Shown: positions 34,911 through 46,074, counted from the stretch's first letter. The stretch: 64,000 nucleotides of DNA from Xenoacremonium recifei (GCA_012184525.1 WOFQ01000087.1:1-64000), one strand, 5' to 3'. Numbers and translations are program-made. Notes: generated by a model not told the origin, from the sequence alone.

Positions 34911-36339
34911 CTATAGAGGACGGGTCTTAGTAATTCGCTGCAATGACTTTGTAGTGTTGCTTACACGCTTTTCCAGTCCGGAAGTGACTCTCCGTTCGCC
35001 CTGGATTCGTGCACCGTTCACTAATAGTGACACATGAGGCTGTCTATTCTCCACGAACGGTTTAAAGACAGCCTCCGAGAGACCAGGCCCCCAGTAAAGC
35101 AATATTCCTAGCGTATTCTATATATACTATTTGGATCCAGAAAGGGCATTGTGTGGCTGAGTTCGAAGCAGTCCTCACTATAAACTACTTATCTAGCCAC
35201 ATTTATAGCCGGCCTAAACCAGAAAGAGAGGAAAGCAACTCACAAAGCCTAGTTTACTCCCTGACCGAGATAGGGACTCGTTGAATGAGCCGCGTCGCTG
35301 GCTATGACACATCGTTTCGAGAACCACTGGGCAGGTTGTAGCTCTTCACGGTCGAATAAGCTGAACTTGATGATGCGCCCCGAGGTATTCAGCATTTAAA
35401 GGAAAGATGGGTCCCAACCGCTTAGTAACTGAGACAGCTGTTTTCGCTGCTCCAGCATCTCGGAAGGGGTGTACGGTCGCCATGTCTCCTCTCTCTCTTG
35501 CGTCTCTCTCTGGGTGATGGCCCAAGAGGTTCACGTCGGGTTAATTGGATATTACACAAGGTGAATGCCATCCCAGTACCAATTCCTCAAGGCAGACGTA
35601 TCCCGTAACACTTCCGGAGTGTCTGAAATGCGAGCTGTCTGTTGACGCTACGTGAGCTAGATTTCATGGACCAAGGTAGGATATGGCAATTAACCTGTGT
35701 GACCCCCCTGTACACTGTCAAAACCTCCGAGATACCTTAACTCTTTAATAGTAACCTCCTTGGGCAGGCTTGATACCGTCACAGCCGATAAGGAAAGACC
35801 CTGTCACAGATCGGCCTCCATCGAAGTGAGCAGTGACAGAATCTCCACTTTCATCAATATCTACGAGTTCCCACACTTCGCGAACCTCGACACCAAGTTC
35901 AAGGAGAATTCCTTGAACTTGAGATTGAGTGTTGTTCTTCGAATGCCTGTTCCGGTCGGGTGATACTTCTCAGTCCATGTGCTCGGCACGTCTGTCTGAC
36001 CGAAGATCTGTCCAGATGTACTTGCATCCCAGAACGCTGACAATGGGCTTGACTCTGCCTTGATAACATCAGCGAAGGACACCAGATACAGGATTTTAAG
36101 TCTACGGGAACTTGTCAGAGGCAAAGTTTACCAAAAAAAAAAAAAGAGAGAGAGAGAGAAAGAAAAGAAGGGGGAGGTCAAGATACTGACGCATTTAACA
36201 TGAGCATTATGGAGGCCCCAGCGTCACCCAGTTCTGGCACCTTGTCGAAGACTATGGGATGATAACTCTTACCCTTGTAGAAATCCCCCAGGACCGGGCC
36301 AGCGATACCGCAGCCGATGATGAGGACGACGGGAGACAT
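34911..36339 (-). pseudogene. FAD-dependent monooxygenase (salicylate-hydroxylase-like), decayed
   Basis: Exon 1 (36339-36191) encodes MSPVVLIIGCGIAGPVLG, the Rossmann GxGxxG for FAD. An 89-nt intron with donor GTCAGT contains an A13 and (GA)n microsatellite (36133-36160). Exon 2 begins LKILYLVSFADVIKAE and continues to TGTGIRRTTLNLKF (Arg-binding region), a frameshift, then GSFLIGCDGI (the DG motif). Further pieces follow in order: WAITQRETQE, LSGWDPSF, FSLFDREELQPAQW, SDAAHSTSPYLGQGVN (the GD FAD-ribityl motif, written SD here) and QPHVSLLVNGARIQGERRV to 34911. Stops include TAA after GQGVN and several around 35545-35420. Intact relatives hydroxylate aromatic acids or maturing polyketides using NAD(P)H. 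It stands divergent to a transporter relic. Confidence 0.8.
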
Positions 36340-36890
36340 GTTCGAACGAATTCCTCAATGCGAATGCGGTCGAACTGAGAGGCAGCAGAGAGCCTCTTGA
36401 GGGAGGAATTCTTCGTTTGGAGTTTGGTACTCTTCTAGATGTACTCTATACTTGCTCAAGACAGCCTCGGTCAATCTCACTTCTTTCGGACTAAATACTT
36501 CTCCTCTTCGGAGATCAGGGAAGAACGCCGAATGGGCGTCTCCCAATCGCTCACATCACCACCTGTCTCCACTCGTATCTGTATCTATGGGGGAATCCGG
36601 GATCCAAGCATTCCATGGCCGACGTTAAAAGAAAGCCGGGTGGACCTGGAGATTACGGTGAGATTTAAGGGCCTTGACAAGCAAATTAGGGACAAGGGAT
36701 CTCGCGGGGGCGCATATGTACCCGTGTATAACTATGAGGTTTCAACTTTCGAAGTTGCCCGATATCCCATAATCATAATCTCATGGTGGCACCATCGCGC
36801 GGCTTCTTTTCTCATACTTCGATGCAACCAACAATGACAACATTTGCCATGCCGGATTAAAAACTTCATGTGGAGCCGTCCCCAGAAATC

Positions 36891-37310
36891 ATGTCGCGTC
36901 AGAACGGTTTCGAGATCATGACCTCTATCGCAAGTGGAAATACCTATGTTTCCTACTAATCGATGACCTTGAGTTGGAGAAGCAGGCCCTCAGACGTTTC
37001 TGAATATTCCTCTTACCTCAAATGGCTTTGCTGACAACCCTTACATACCTTGACCAAGACAACATCGATAAGTCGCCCTCTGTCCACATTATGGGGTCCA
37101 GGAGCTGAGAGTTTTGGAGGAAAAGCCAAGCTCTTCGGGTTGGCCGATGGACTCAACCTCAAGGGCAACGAGTTTAACAATTTAGCCACGTTCTTCTATA
37201 TCACTTATATTATCTGTCACATCTCGTGGGTTATGTCAATTAATCGTTTTAGTGTCAGTCGACGATTAATATTCTGCACAATGCCTGCCCAAGCTATATG
37301 ACCCACCGTA
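36891..37310 (+). pseudogene. MFS transporter fragment, Dal5/allantoate-permease type
   Basis: After a start MSRQNGFEIM the frame breaks, then reads DLELEKQALRRF-stop-IFLLPQMALLTTLTYLDQDNI, the start of TM1 of anion:cation symporters. After a probable intron it continues KAKLFGLADGLNLKGNEFNN and LATFFYITYIICHISWVM, TM2 of the same family (Dal5/Tna1-like). The gene ends abruptly at about 37.3 kb where AT-rich repeat DNA begins; roughly four fifths of the protein is missing. Such permeases import carboxylates, ureido compounds or nicotinate, which would fit the adjacent monooxygenase and hydantoinase relics. Confidence 0.7.
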
Positions 37311-38139
37311 ACCTGACACCATCTTCTCAGAGGCTATTTCGTCCGGTCTAACTGCCTCGGCGCAGGATGGCGAGCTTATTACAGAGACTGATATTGTAGA
37401 TATAAAGTGGGAAGTCAAGACTTACTAGCTGTCTAATCTTATTTCGACTTTTTATTAAGCAGCAAGATGCAGTATGCAATAACGGTCTGAAGGCTCGGCT
37501 TCTCTGCAGTAACGCCTCCTAAAAGCTGCGGAAGTCAGCGAGATCCCCACCTTAATAGGAGGTCCCAAATAGATACTGATATTAGATGAAAGATTAAATT
37601 ATCTTTTACAATAAAGTTACAGAGCCTATTAGAGCTTAAGGCGAGGAGAAAGACTCTCTCTATTAGCTCCTGGAGTAGTAAGCTGATGACTTATACTTAT
37701 TAGAATAGAAGTCAGGATATTATTTCTAAAACGAAGTAAATATCAGTATTATTATATTCTGTACGCTCTGCAGCGCTATTATCTTATAGCCTACAGAGAA
37801 GCCTATTATTAAACTTCCTAATTCCCTAATCCTAAATATTAAAAAAGATAGGGCTATATCTAGAATAATATTAGAAATATATATAATATATTATATTCCT
37901 ATAACTAATCTCTATTATAATATAAACTTATTTAAGCTAAATAGATATTAGAAGCTAGTTAAAGATAATTAAATCTCAGAGACGTTTATAAGCTTATCTA
38001 TATAAGCAGACTCCTTATTAGCTAATTACGCTTCTAGCTCTTACTTTCCTATTTTAAGGATCAGATAACCCTAGGCATTACTGTCCTCTTCCTTTTTCTG
38101 AAGTAGACAGATATATTATTCTTTTAGTATATTATTATT
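37311..38139. repeat. AT-rich, TpA-rich relic DNA left of an LTR
   Basis: From about 37560 the sequence is dense in TATTA, TTAA and ATAT words with almost no CpG, consistent with a repeat mutated by RIP. No protein motif survives. It truncates the MFS fragment on its left and abuts the LTR at 38140. Confidence 0.5.
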
Positions 38140-38427
38140 TGTCACAGGAATAGGCTGACGAGGCTGCGTCACATGACATCAATTGATGACAGGCTGGCCC
38201 TGAAGACAGCTGAAACACACACACATACACATGTGAGACCGGAAGACTGGTCTTCCGGTATCTCTGACTGATACGACACACACTTCTAACAACTGACCAT
38301 TTAATCAAATGCTGATGATCAAAGACCACTCATTTTGTCTCTATTTAACTAGCCTCTAGTCAGTCATTTAGTTAGAAATCAAGAGCTTTTATTTCCTCTA
38401 AGATCAAGAAAGAGGATCCACGTGACA
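38140..38427 (+). repeat. Ty3/gypsy-type LTR (solo or with unreadable internal region)
   Basis: The 288-bp block starts TGTCACAGGAATAGGCTGACG and ends CCACGTGACA, so the ends are TG...CA within the inverted hexamers TGTCAC/GTGACA. Inside are a CACA-rich stretch, the hairpin ACCGGAAGAC-TG-GTCTTCCGGT (38238-38259), a TATTTAA box (about 38342) and an A/T-rich R-U5-like tail, an order I associate with Aspergillus gypsy-family LTRs. No matching second LTR, primer-binding site or target duplication was found. Confidence 0.6.
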
Positions 38428-39240
38428 GCTTGCTGTTCCTACCTGCCACATATATTATAAGTATTTAAGCCTGTACTTTTTCCTAAAGAAGGTATATATC
38501 TCCCAGCTATTAGCCCCCAAAACCCCTATAGTTCCCTGACTTTACGAACCCTAAGATTAGAAAGAAGCCGAAAGTGGTATGCTAAAGCCACACTTCTAAC
38601 TCAGAACTCTGCAAAAAAGGATACTCTAATGCCATAAACCCCTCTATAATACCTATATACCACTTTATGAGTATAATTTCATGCCGCATTATAAAGCAGT
38701 TTTACCTTATAATTAAACAGGATCTGGCAATAAAGATACAGGTATCGATTAACTTTAAGGCCTTAAGTTTCACTATTATTCTAGAACTATATAAATTTCT
38801 CTCAATACTGCTACTAAATATTAAAAATTTCAGTATTTCTATTTTACTATTTATAGCCATAATAATAATAATATTATATAAGGTTTAGGTATATATCAGA
38901 ACCTATTACCACTTTATTTTAAATCTCAGCTTAAGCTTTAATCTGAAGCACTCTTTACTCTTAAAATAATTATTAATCCCTTTTTAATATTAACTTAAAT
39001 AACCTGGCTATCTCTATCTCTATATTTATAGCCCTTTATTTCAGGTTTAACTGAATTACTATCTCAGAGTATAGTAAAGTAATTTATAAGCAGATATATA
39101 CTTTTATAGAGCAGAAGCTTATATTAAATAGATTAGTTATATATAATTATATTATTAATATTTAAGAGAACTATTAGTCTAAGTTAATTATAAGGTTGAA
39201 AACCTTATAACTAACTATACTTATAATTTAAGCAATATAC
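38428..39240. repeat. AT-rich, TpA-rich relic DNA right of the LTR
   Basis: Composition resembles the block left of the LTR. A 73-codon Leu/Ile-rich open frame (38667-38888) is a by-product of AT richness. The stretch could be the ruined interior of the retroelement. Confidence 0.5.
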
Positions 39241-39407
39241 AGTCACTCTTCAGCAGCTAAAAGACTCTTCCAGGAGGATATTCCGATAATGCGAATCTCT
39301 TCGTGGGGCGACGCCGCTTTATATATAGTGAAATGAGCAAAGGGGCATTGATCTCGGTGGATATGAGTAGCTAATATCCCAACCCTCAAGACTTGTCACT
39401 GCGGTTT

Positions 39408-39722
39408 CTAGTACCAAGTTTGAGATGAGGCTGACCGAAAACTATCGCCCGTCACACTAGTGACATTCCTCTGCAGAACCCTAACCATGTTGTGGTCAAG
39501 AATTAATTGTGTACTGTTCTCGCATACTCTCAGCTGCTGAGCTCTGCAAACACTATCCCTTGAATTTTCATCGACAGAGTGTCCGGCGATTCGAATGTCA
39601 CCATCCTGCAATAACGAGCGATCAACCGGATTTGTTACCTCATAGCCATCCTGGGCTCTGGGGTATGGGTATGTGTCGCTTGACTTGCGAAACCCCATTC
39701 CAGTCTCGCTATGTGAAGACAA
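39408..39722 (-). pseudogene. Gene fragment, copy B of a dispersed coding repeat
   Basis: The minus strand encodes SVDENSRDSVCRAQQLRVCE-NSTQLILDHNMVRVLQRNVT. It matches copy A at 25.4-25.5 kb (SSRDSFCKARQLRVCE-NSTESIFDSDMAGIPQRNVT) over about 40 residues, with roughly 80% DNA identity by eye. The upstream residues (SSHSETGMGFRKSSDTYPYP) are unrelated to copy A. Family unknown. Confidence 0.5.
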
Positions 39723-39739
39723 TCGGGCCCGCCCGATGA

Positions 39740-40078
39740 CCTAGCAGGTTTCTGGCCCCGGCATCTATACCAACACTGTCCTTAACAGGACTTCAGTGGT
39801 ATTCAGAGATTCGAGCAAGTCATGCAGAATCCCTAGCTGCTGGCAGGTGGAAAACCAGCCATAATTTCTCTTTACAAGCGGCTCAATCCGCACCCCGTAA
39901 TGTGTTGTCCTCTGCGATGCTAGCCTCGGGGGAAATGCGTGGGTTACTCCAAGGCATGGTCAATCAGGCAAGAAGGAATCTTGTAGCAAAGCTCTGTGAG
40001 TTTCGGTTTCTCCATAAGATTTTCTCCGCAATGGCGGCTCTGTCCCCACGGCCTATAAGTGAAAACCTGACGATTTGA
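39740..40078 (+). other. Open frame of 112 codons without an ATG start
   Basis: The frame runs unbroken from CCT at 39740 to TGA at 40076-40078 and reads TGLQWYSEIRASHAESLAAG then QSAPRNVLSSAMLASGEMRG. Composition is protein-like, and it lies on the same strand upstream of the adenylation-domain relic. It may be part of that gene, or chance. Confidence 0.25.
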
Positions 40079-40381
40079 TTAATACCCCGGGAATCACCGC
40101 AGCTAAGGGAATCACATCTACCAAAGCAATGCCGTTCTAGTGCGCGGGCTGGCTGCATTATAGACTAGGTAACTTGTCCCAGGCCACCTTGAGGAAGTTT
40201 GCTTTTGGTGGGGGCGAGTTCTTCACGGAGGGGTTGAGATGCAAGTTTAGGCGCATCAGCTTACCCCAGCTAGTTTTTACACTTCCTACGGCCCTGCGAA
40301 AATCACTGTCTCTTCTTTCAGGATTTCAATCACGTTCAATAACACAGACGAGTGTGACGACTTGGATAAGCGCATCCTAGC

Positions 40382-40781
40382 TTGTTTCAACCCTCTGAAC
40401 TACTTACTCTTGGTCTTCAGGCAATACTTGAACCTTCGCCGCCAAGTCTTCCAGACGATATGGGCATCGGCGGCGTAGGAGCCTCAGCGGTCTACTTGAA
40501 TAATGCCGAGCTCACATCGGAAAGGTCTGTGGAGAATCACTTCGCCCCCCGCAAGTACATCCAGGAAGGGGGCGCAAGCTTATTCCGCAGTGGTGCGCAC
40601 GCATCAATTCTCAGCAACGGCGCACTCATGCTCCCGGGCCTTGTGGATGACGAAATTCCCTTCAAGATCCGCGGCCTCCCTCTCCGTCCATCTCGGCAAT
40701 ATTGAAAGAGCCTTGCAGGAAGAGTTGAATGAAGCTCTAACTGGGGCCTTGGTTCTCATGATGGGAATGGTGGAAGCCTAG
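40382..40781 (+). pseudogene. NRPS/NRPS-like adenylation-domain fragment
   Basis: The frame from 40382 reads MGIGGVGASAVYLNNAELTSE (motif A6 region, usually ELCIGGxGVxxGYLNxPELT), then ENHFAPRKYI, SLFRSGAHASILSNGALM (A7, normally YRTGD-like) and VDDEIPFKIRGLPL (A8, usually DxQVKIRGxRI). The next frame continues SVHLGNIERALQEELNEALTG, the standard continuation of A8, so a frameshift sits at about 40690. Catalytic-core motifs A1-A5 and the thiolation domain are not visible. It is therefore a roughly 130-residue remnant of a nonribosomal peptide synthetase or related adenylating enzyme. The usual Asp of A7 (TGD) has become His. Confidence 0.65.
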
Positions 40782-40875
40782 TTCCTCGTCGTCTAAGAGG
40801 TCTTGTCCCGAACGCATGCCCAACAACAGCGAAGATCTTGGCTTCTTGCGAAATTACATGATTTCCACGTTCGCT

Positions 40876-41310
40876 CTAATGCTCGCTCACCTGTCTGAAG
40901 TGATACTTCAGGACTGGTCGAAAAACAATCGCCTGGCTGCCACTCCCTGAGACATTTGCTGATATCCATGTTGTGGCAAGCCAGAAGAAGAGTTCACTGA
41001 CGTAGAAGTCTGGCCTCTCCACATCTGGCGCAAGCTTCGGACTTTTCCGACGGTCTGTTGTAACTCGGAACTCTTGCCGCGGTGGCAGATGTTGATTCCC
41101 CAAACTCCCCGTGACTCTGTCACTCGTAAAGTTCTTCCATTCACACACACCGATCACGGCGGCGGAGGGGATCTGCAATGAGGTGGTACAATAGAGTATT
41201 CCCTCTATTGCAAAGACTACCTCTAGAGTGCCACTACTACCTGATAAGACACAGAGTGAAGCCAGTAAGGCCATTGGTACTGACGCTGTGATCGTGGTGA
41301 TGGGGACTAT
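40876..41310 (-). other. Unidentified open frame, 132+ codons
   Basis: The minus strand is open from about 41310 to the stop at 40876. It begins with a hydrophobic stretch (VPITTITASVPMALLASLCV) and ends VSELFFWLATTWISANVSG, with a polar middle (RQEFRVTTDRRKSPK). It could be a decayed membrane-protein segment. No homology is recognised, and a chance frame cannot be excluded. Confidence 0.25.
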
Positions 41311-42329
41311 TAGGTTCAGAAGTTAGATTTTTTCTGCGCGTCCAAGATCCAACAATTTCCAGTGTTCAATGCCTTGTCGGAGGTGATCGTATGACGCGAG
41401 AACCCTTTGTAAAGTCAAGCAAAATTGTCATTCATGGCGAGGATTTTGCACACTATGTACATAATTGCTTCACGAAGGAATTCAACTCTTTTGCAGTTGA
41501 AACGACCGCCATCAACATCACGCGGCGGCTCCAGCCCTCTGGGAGTTTGAAAACTAACCTGCTAGACGAGCTTATTGCGACTAAGGAGTCAGCTGCGTTT
41601 GCCGCGCCGCGGTGTCTACCCATTCGCTTCGCGTCTTAGGGGGGTCTCTTTGATTTCTCTGGACATGGTAGCGAGTAAAGCTTTAGCTCGGTCATCTACA
41701 ACGGTAGCAATATTGGCCAAGCTTAGAGGGGAAGACGGATGAAAGAAAGGGATACTTATCAACTAAATGGACCAGAGAAGAGTACCTAGACTTCGCGGCT
41801 CGACAATTGCAGCTTCTCACCCACATCTACGCAAGTACCCGTTTGGCAGTGCGACGTCGACACATTTAAGTTCGCTCGGACGTGTGACTTGTCGGTAGGT
41901 AAGGGGGCAACTTTGACATGGTCCCGGCGCAAATCGTGGCGGCAGGAATCATAGCGCAGATCATGGAGCGACGCAATATCGAAGCTCTCTGTAGAGCTCT
42001 GTCATCAGAGAGGGTAGAGACGGTATGAGATTACAATGTTGGCTACAGCCACTACCCAGCCATTCATAAGAGTGACTTACATGACTTACCCAAACATGTC
42101 TATCAACAGAAAGAAGATGGTCTCGAATAGCATGATCCCGACGTATTGAGTAACTTAAGCGACGAAAGGTAGCCGAATTCTCGCAACGGGTGAAGGCTCA
42201 AGATTTGATGCTTGATCCGGTAGATGGCAGGACGGGAGAGTCATAGCGGTGAAGGGGGCCGAGATAGACAAACTGGGATTTTAACCTGGCACACCCTCAA
42301 TGGGACTTGATATTACTGACAGTACTGAA
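41311..42329. other. No supported gene
   Basis: A plus-strand frame at 41391-41639 (SKIVIHGEDFAHYVHNCFTK) is the only stretch with protein-like composition. It has no neighbour in frame and no recognisable family. Confidence 0.4.
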
Positions 42330-42712
42330 GTCTGGTTGACTATGACGGGACTTGAACTGGACTTCTGCAAGAGTAGGAAAAAGGCTCACGATAAAGTAAG
42401 TATAGGGTACGCGTTCATATCGAACCCCTTTCTGAGCTCTTCGATAGAGATGTCGAGGACAGGCACTGCGTAATCTCGTCCGCGTTGTTGATGAGAATAT
42501 CTAATGAGCTTCCTGTGGCTTTTGACACCTCCCCGACGCAGGCATTAATAGACTCCGCAGAAAAGACAAAGTCTTAATACTTGCTTCTTGAAGACTCAGC
42601 ATCTTCTGAAGATTTCTGGCTGTTTCAAAAACCTTGCGACCCTGACGTTAGAACTCGAGTGCCAAACTGGCCCCTAACCAACCATCGGAGTATCCAGTGA
42701 TCAGTACTATGT
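42330..42712 (-). pseudogene. SDR fragment, AYR1-like
   Basis: The minus strand starts NIVLITGYSDGWLGASLALEF (glycine-rich NADPH motif TGxxxGxG), then a stop, RQGRKVFETARNLQKMLSLQEA, SINACVGEVSKATGSSLDIL, INNA (the NNAG motif). After a one-base frameshift it continues DYAVPVLDISIEELRKGFDM-NAYPIL. This order matches 1-acyl-dihydroxyacetone-phosphate reductase-like SDRs. The catalytic YxxxK half is missing. Confidence 0.68.
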
Positions 42713-43851
42713 TCCGACAGTTAACAGATACGATACAGTGGCAGATGAAAAAAGTGAAAATGAATGAGATGATAATTGCGACGGCGGAGTATTTCAGGAT
42801 GTCGGAAGCTTTAGAGGAATTGAATAATCATGAGTTTTCAGCCTCGCCATATTTTGATTCAACACGCATTGCCAGGAGCCAAAGATCAGAATAGCCTTGA
42901 TATGAGAGACGGAATGTGCGTTCTTAGGCAGACTAGTGCGTCTCTGGAAGGTTACGAAATCACCACAACAGCTCCTTTTTTCTTTCCTTCTTTCAACAAC
43001 GTGTCCCGTATCGATCTTGACCCGTACGGGTGATAGGAGCATTAGATAAGCATATTGTTCGATAATCACCGACTTATCATGGAATATCCGAGTTTTCATG
43101 GTGAAAAAGATATCACAGGCCCGAGACCTCATGACCTAGATTTCCTTATCTTCGATATAAATCCCTCCAATAGCAATAGAAACTGCTTTTGTCTCCCTGG
43201 CCAAACTCGGACCCAAATCAACCACTCGCGAGTGATATACTAGATTCTTGATAACCATACGGTACTAATAACCGTAGACATCTTCCGGCATACCAACTAT
43301 TAGAGCCGGGGTTCAATATGTGAGTAATAGAAATCTAGAAAAGCAATCAACAGCTGAACACGACATCAAATGGCTTCACTGTGGTTTGAATGTGATACTA
43401 ATTTATATTATAGTACTCAAATAACAAAAGTAACACAAGGGTCACCTGCCAATGTACGCTACACCGGCTCTATGTACTTGCCATTATAATTACTACTTTC
43501 GCGAAAGCCACTCTTTCTGAAGGTCTTCAAAAAAATAATATTCTTCAAACATCCCCGAGGACTAATTTTTACGGCCGAAGAACCTTTGACTCCCGACAAA
43601 CTAATTACACCACAGCTGCAGCATTCCTTCAAATGTGGGACCTCATCTCCATTAACGGAAACCGAATACAGAACCCGAATAATTTCGGAGACCCCGGTCT
43701 TGTTTCAGACTTTCCCCCGAGCCTTCGAGAGGGTAGATCTCCTTACTGGCCACTTGCTAGTTTTTTCCATAAAACGTTGGCTTTTGGACCTCCGAGGCTA
43801 CCCTATCGCCATACCAGCAGCGGCTTTTCTCAATGCATTAACTACGATAGC
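42713..43851. other. Intergenic, no supported gene
   Basis: Frames at 42794-43132 (minus) and 43586-44001 (plus) overlap the region but show no family features. The second runs into the FAD oxidoreductase below in a different frame. The right end should contain the promoter of that gene. Confidence 0.45.
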
Positions 43852-45367
43852 ATGAGGCAAATATCCCTCCAAGATGTAGCGTCCAAGGCGGTAAGTTATC
43901 ATACTTACGTTCTCGGAGACGGTGTCTTACAACGTACAGAGCGCTGCTGTGGCCAAATTATATCCTACTCAGGTATTTTACCTAGGATCTTCGGGATATA
44001 ACGCTGCTCGAAATGACATATGGTTAACTACTATGCGAGACGCTGTTCCTCATTGTGTCTTCCAGCCTGTTTCAGCGGAGGAGGTGGCTCGTGCTATGAA
44101 ATTGGTGGTCGATTTCCAGTGCCCCTTCTCTATGAAAGGTGGCGGTCACACCCAAGCTACGGGGGCATTCAGCCTCGATGGTGGAATACTTACTGGCCTA
44201 GCTAGAATCGATCATCTAGAAATTTGAGCCGGTCGGAAAATGACAAAAATAGGGCCTGGCAAATTTTGGGGTGAAGTATTTCCGGCGCTGGAACGCGAAA
44301 ATGTTATCGTCGTTGGCGGCAGAGATTCGTCAGTCGGAGTACCAGGATTCTTCCTCTAGGGTAGGTATGAGCATCCAAGTTAATTTGGTTCATTCAGTGA
44401 GACTTTTCAGGCGGAATATCACACTTGGCGAGTCAATATGGCTGGGCCTCGGACAATATTCACTCTTTCGAGGTGGTCCTAGCTGATGGTGCCATTATTA
44501 CTGCTAGCAAGACTGAAAACAACGATTCATTTCGAGCATTGCGAGGCGGCGGCCCCAACTTTGGGTTAGTCACATTCTTTACTTTACATATGTACCCTTT
44601 TCGAGGCATATATGGAGGGTTTTTATCTTACCGACCGCATATGATCGATATGCTCCTAGATGTGTGGGCTGAGTATACATTGAAACCACCAAACGGCAAT
44701 CATGCGAAACGGCATGTGCCAATGGGTGCAGCCTTAGCAGATGGCGAGATACGTTTTGGCGTCTGTCTCGTTCATCCAGAGCGGGTACCGAGCTACCCTC
44801 TGTTCGATACATTCTTTCGAATACCAAACATGGTGCGAAACGACGTTAGGCCCCAAACCTATGCAGAACTTACAGCTACATGAGGAGGTTGACACCACTG
44901 GACGTCGAAACTCGTATTGAAGCCTGACTACAAAAATCGACGCTCATCCCATGCGAATGACATATGATCTCCGGAGGGAAGCAGCGAGAAAGGCTGTCCA
45001 ATTGCTTGGAGCTAACGTCGATACTGAATACCATCCGATCACATCTAACCAATGCCAGCAGGCATCTCAAGTTGGCGTTAGTAACTCACTTAGTCTTAAA
45101 GCTTCCGATGAACCATTGGTCATCCACCTTCTTGCAGCTGCGTGGGAGCAATCCTCCGATGATGACAACTTGTTCAACCTACCGAGAGATTTGTTTGCGG
45201 GGATTACTCTCAAGGCAAAGGAGTGAAATCTCTACCATCCTTTTCTGTACATGAATTACGCGAACAAGTCTCAAGACGTCATTCGGGATTATGGTGACGC
45301 TAGCCGGACATTTTTGAGAGGAGTGTCAGAAAAATACGACTCGAGTCAGGCATTTCAAAGGCTTTGA
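43852..45367 (+). pseudogene. FAD-linked oxidoreductase (berberine-bridge type), decayed
   Basis: Exon 1 (ATG 43852-43890) encodes MRQISLQDVASKA; a 49-nt intron (43891-43939) leads to SAAVAKLYPTQVFYLGSSGY and NAARNDIWLTTMRDAVPHC. The FAD-binding domain is clear: PFSMKGGGHTQATGAFSLDG, GRDSSVGVPGFFL, and after a 50-nt intron (44361-44410) GGISHLASQYGWASDNIHSF and FRALRGGGPNFGLVT. The C-terminal BBE segment is NYANKSQDVIRDYGDAS. In-frame stops occur at 44225-44227 (TGA), 44357-44359 (TAG, next to the intron), 44881-44883 (TGA) and again before 45240. Intact relatives oxidise alcohols or close rings in secondary metabolism and are usually secreted; no clear signal peptide is seen here. Confidence 0.8.
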
Positions 45368-46000
45368 AGTAGACTATTCAAGCTCACCCGCGAGCCTTAA
45401 GACACAGCCTCAAGGTAGTTAAGTGATCTTACCCCCGTCCTAACCTAGAAGGAAATCTCATGCATGTAGATAATAAGTCAAACTGCTCGGCTTTACACAT
45501 GAGTGTCTACTATTCTATCCTTTCACCACAATTCCTTCAGCAGATTATCGTCCAGGTCGTCTTGACGGACGTCTCAGACTTGGTGGTGCTAGTCAATGTG
45601 CTAGGTACTGTGCTGAGAGAGGTGATCTCCCTGATGAAGGAGTACTTCAATATCCCAAACAATATTACTAGCCTCTAGACCTTGTTCTACTTGAGAACCA
45701 ACGATGTGGTGTATCTAGATAGATGAGCTTATAATTTTGAGATTAACTCCCCCATAGTTCAGAATTTGCAACGAATAGTGATCCTCTCATGTTTCTGGGC
45801 TAAGTAAGCCTTTCTCCTATGATTGTACAGAGTAGCGTGTCTACAGATCTTTGGGTACAGGGTTAAGAAAGATTCGGGTTAAGTATTCGGCCCTTGCCCC
45901 TCAATTAATACCACTTCTAGAGGCAAAACCCAGTAGGTTGCGATTACTGATACTATCTTATTTATCATAGCTTCTTGGCGGTAGACACACCGATAAAATA

Positions 46001-46038
46001 GTTCGAGCCGTTAAAAGATGCTTTTAATGGCTCTGAAC
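46001..46038. repeat. Near-perfect inverted repeat, 17-bp arms
   Basis: GTTCGAGCCGTTAAAAG (46001-46017) is followed by ATG and then CTTTTAATGGCTCTGAAC, its near-complement with one mismatch and one extra base. The loop is three bases. No run of T or poly-A suggests a known element. Confidence 0.7.
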
Positions 46039-46074
46039 AATGATCATAAGACAGGTAAACGCAATTTTATCATC

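Noticed and set aside
36439..36837. 132-codon plus-strand frame between the monooxygenase and MFS relics
   Set aside because: No family features; it starts inside the upstream region of the minus-strand monooxygenase and has no in-frame continuation.
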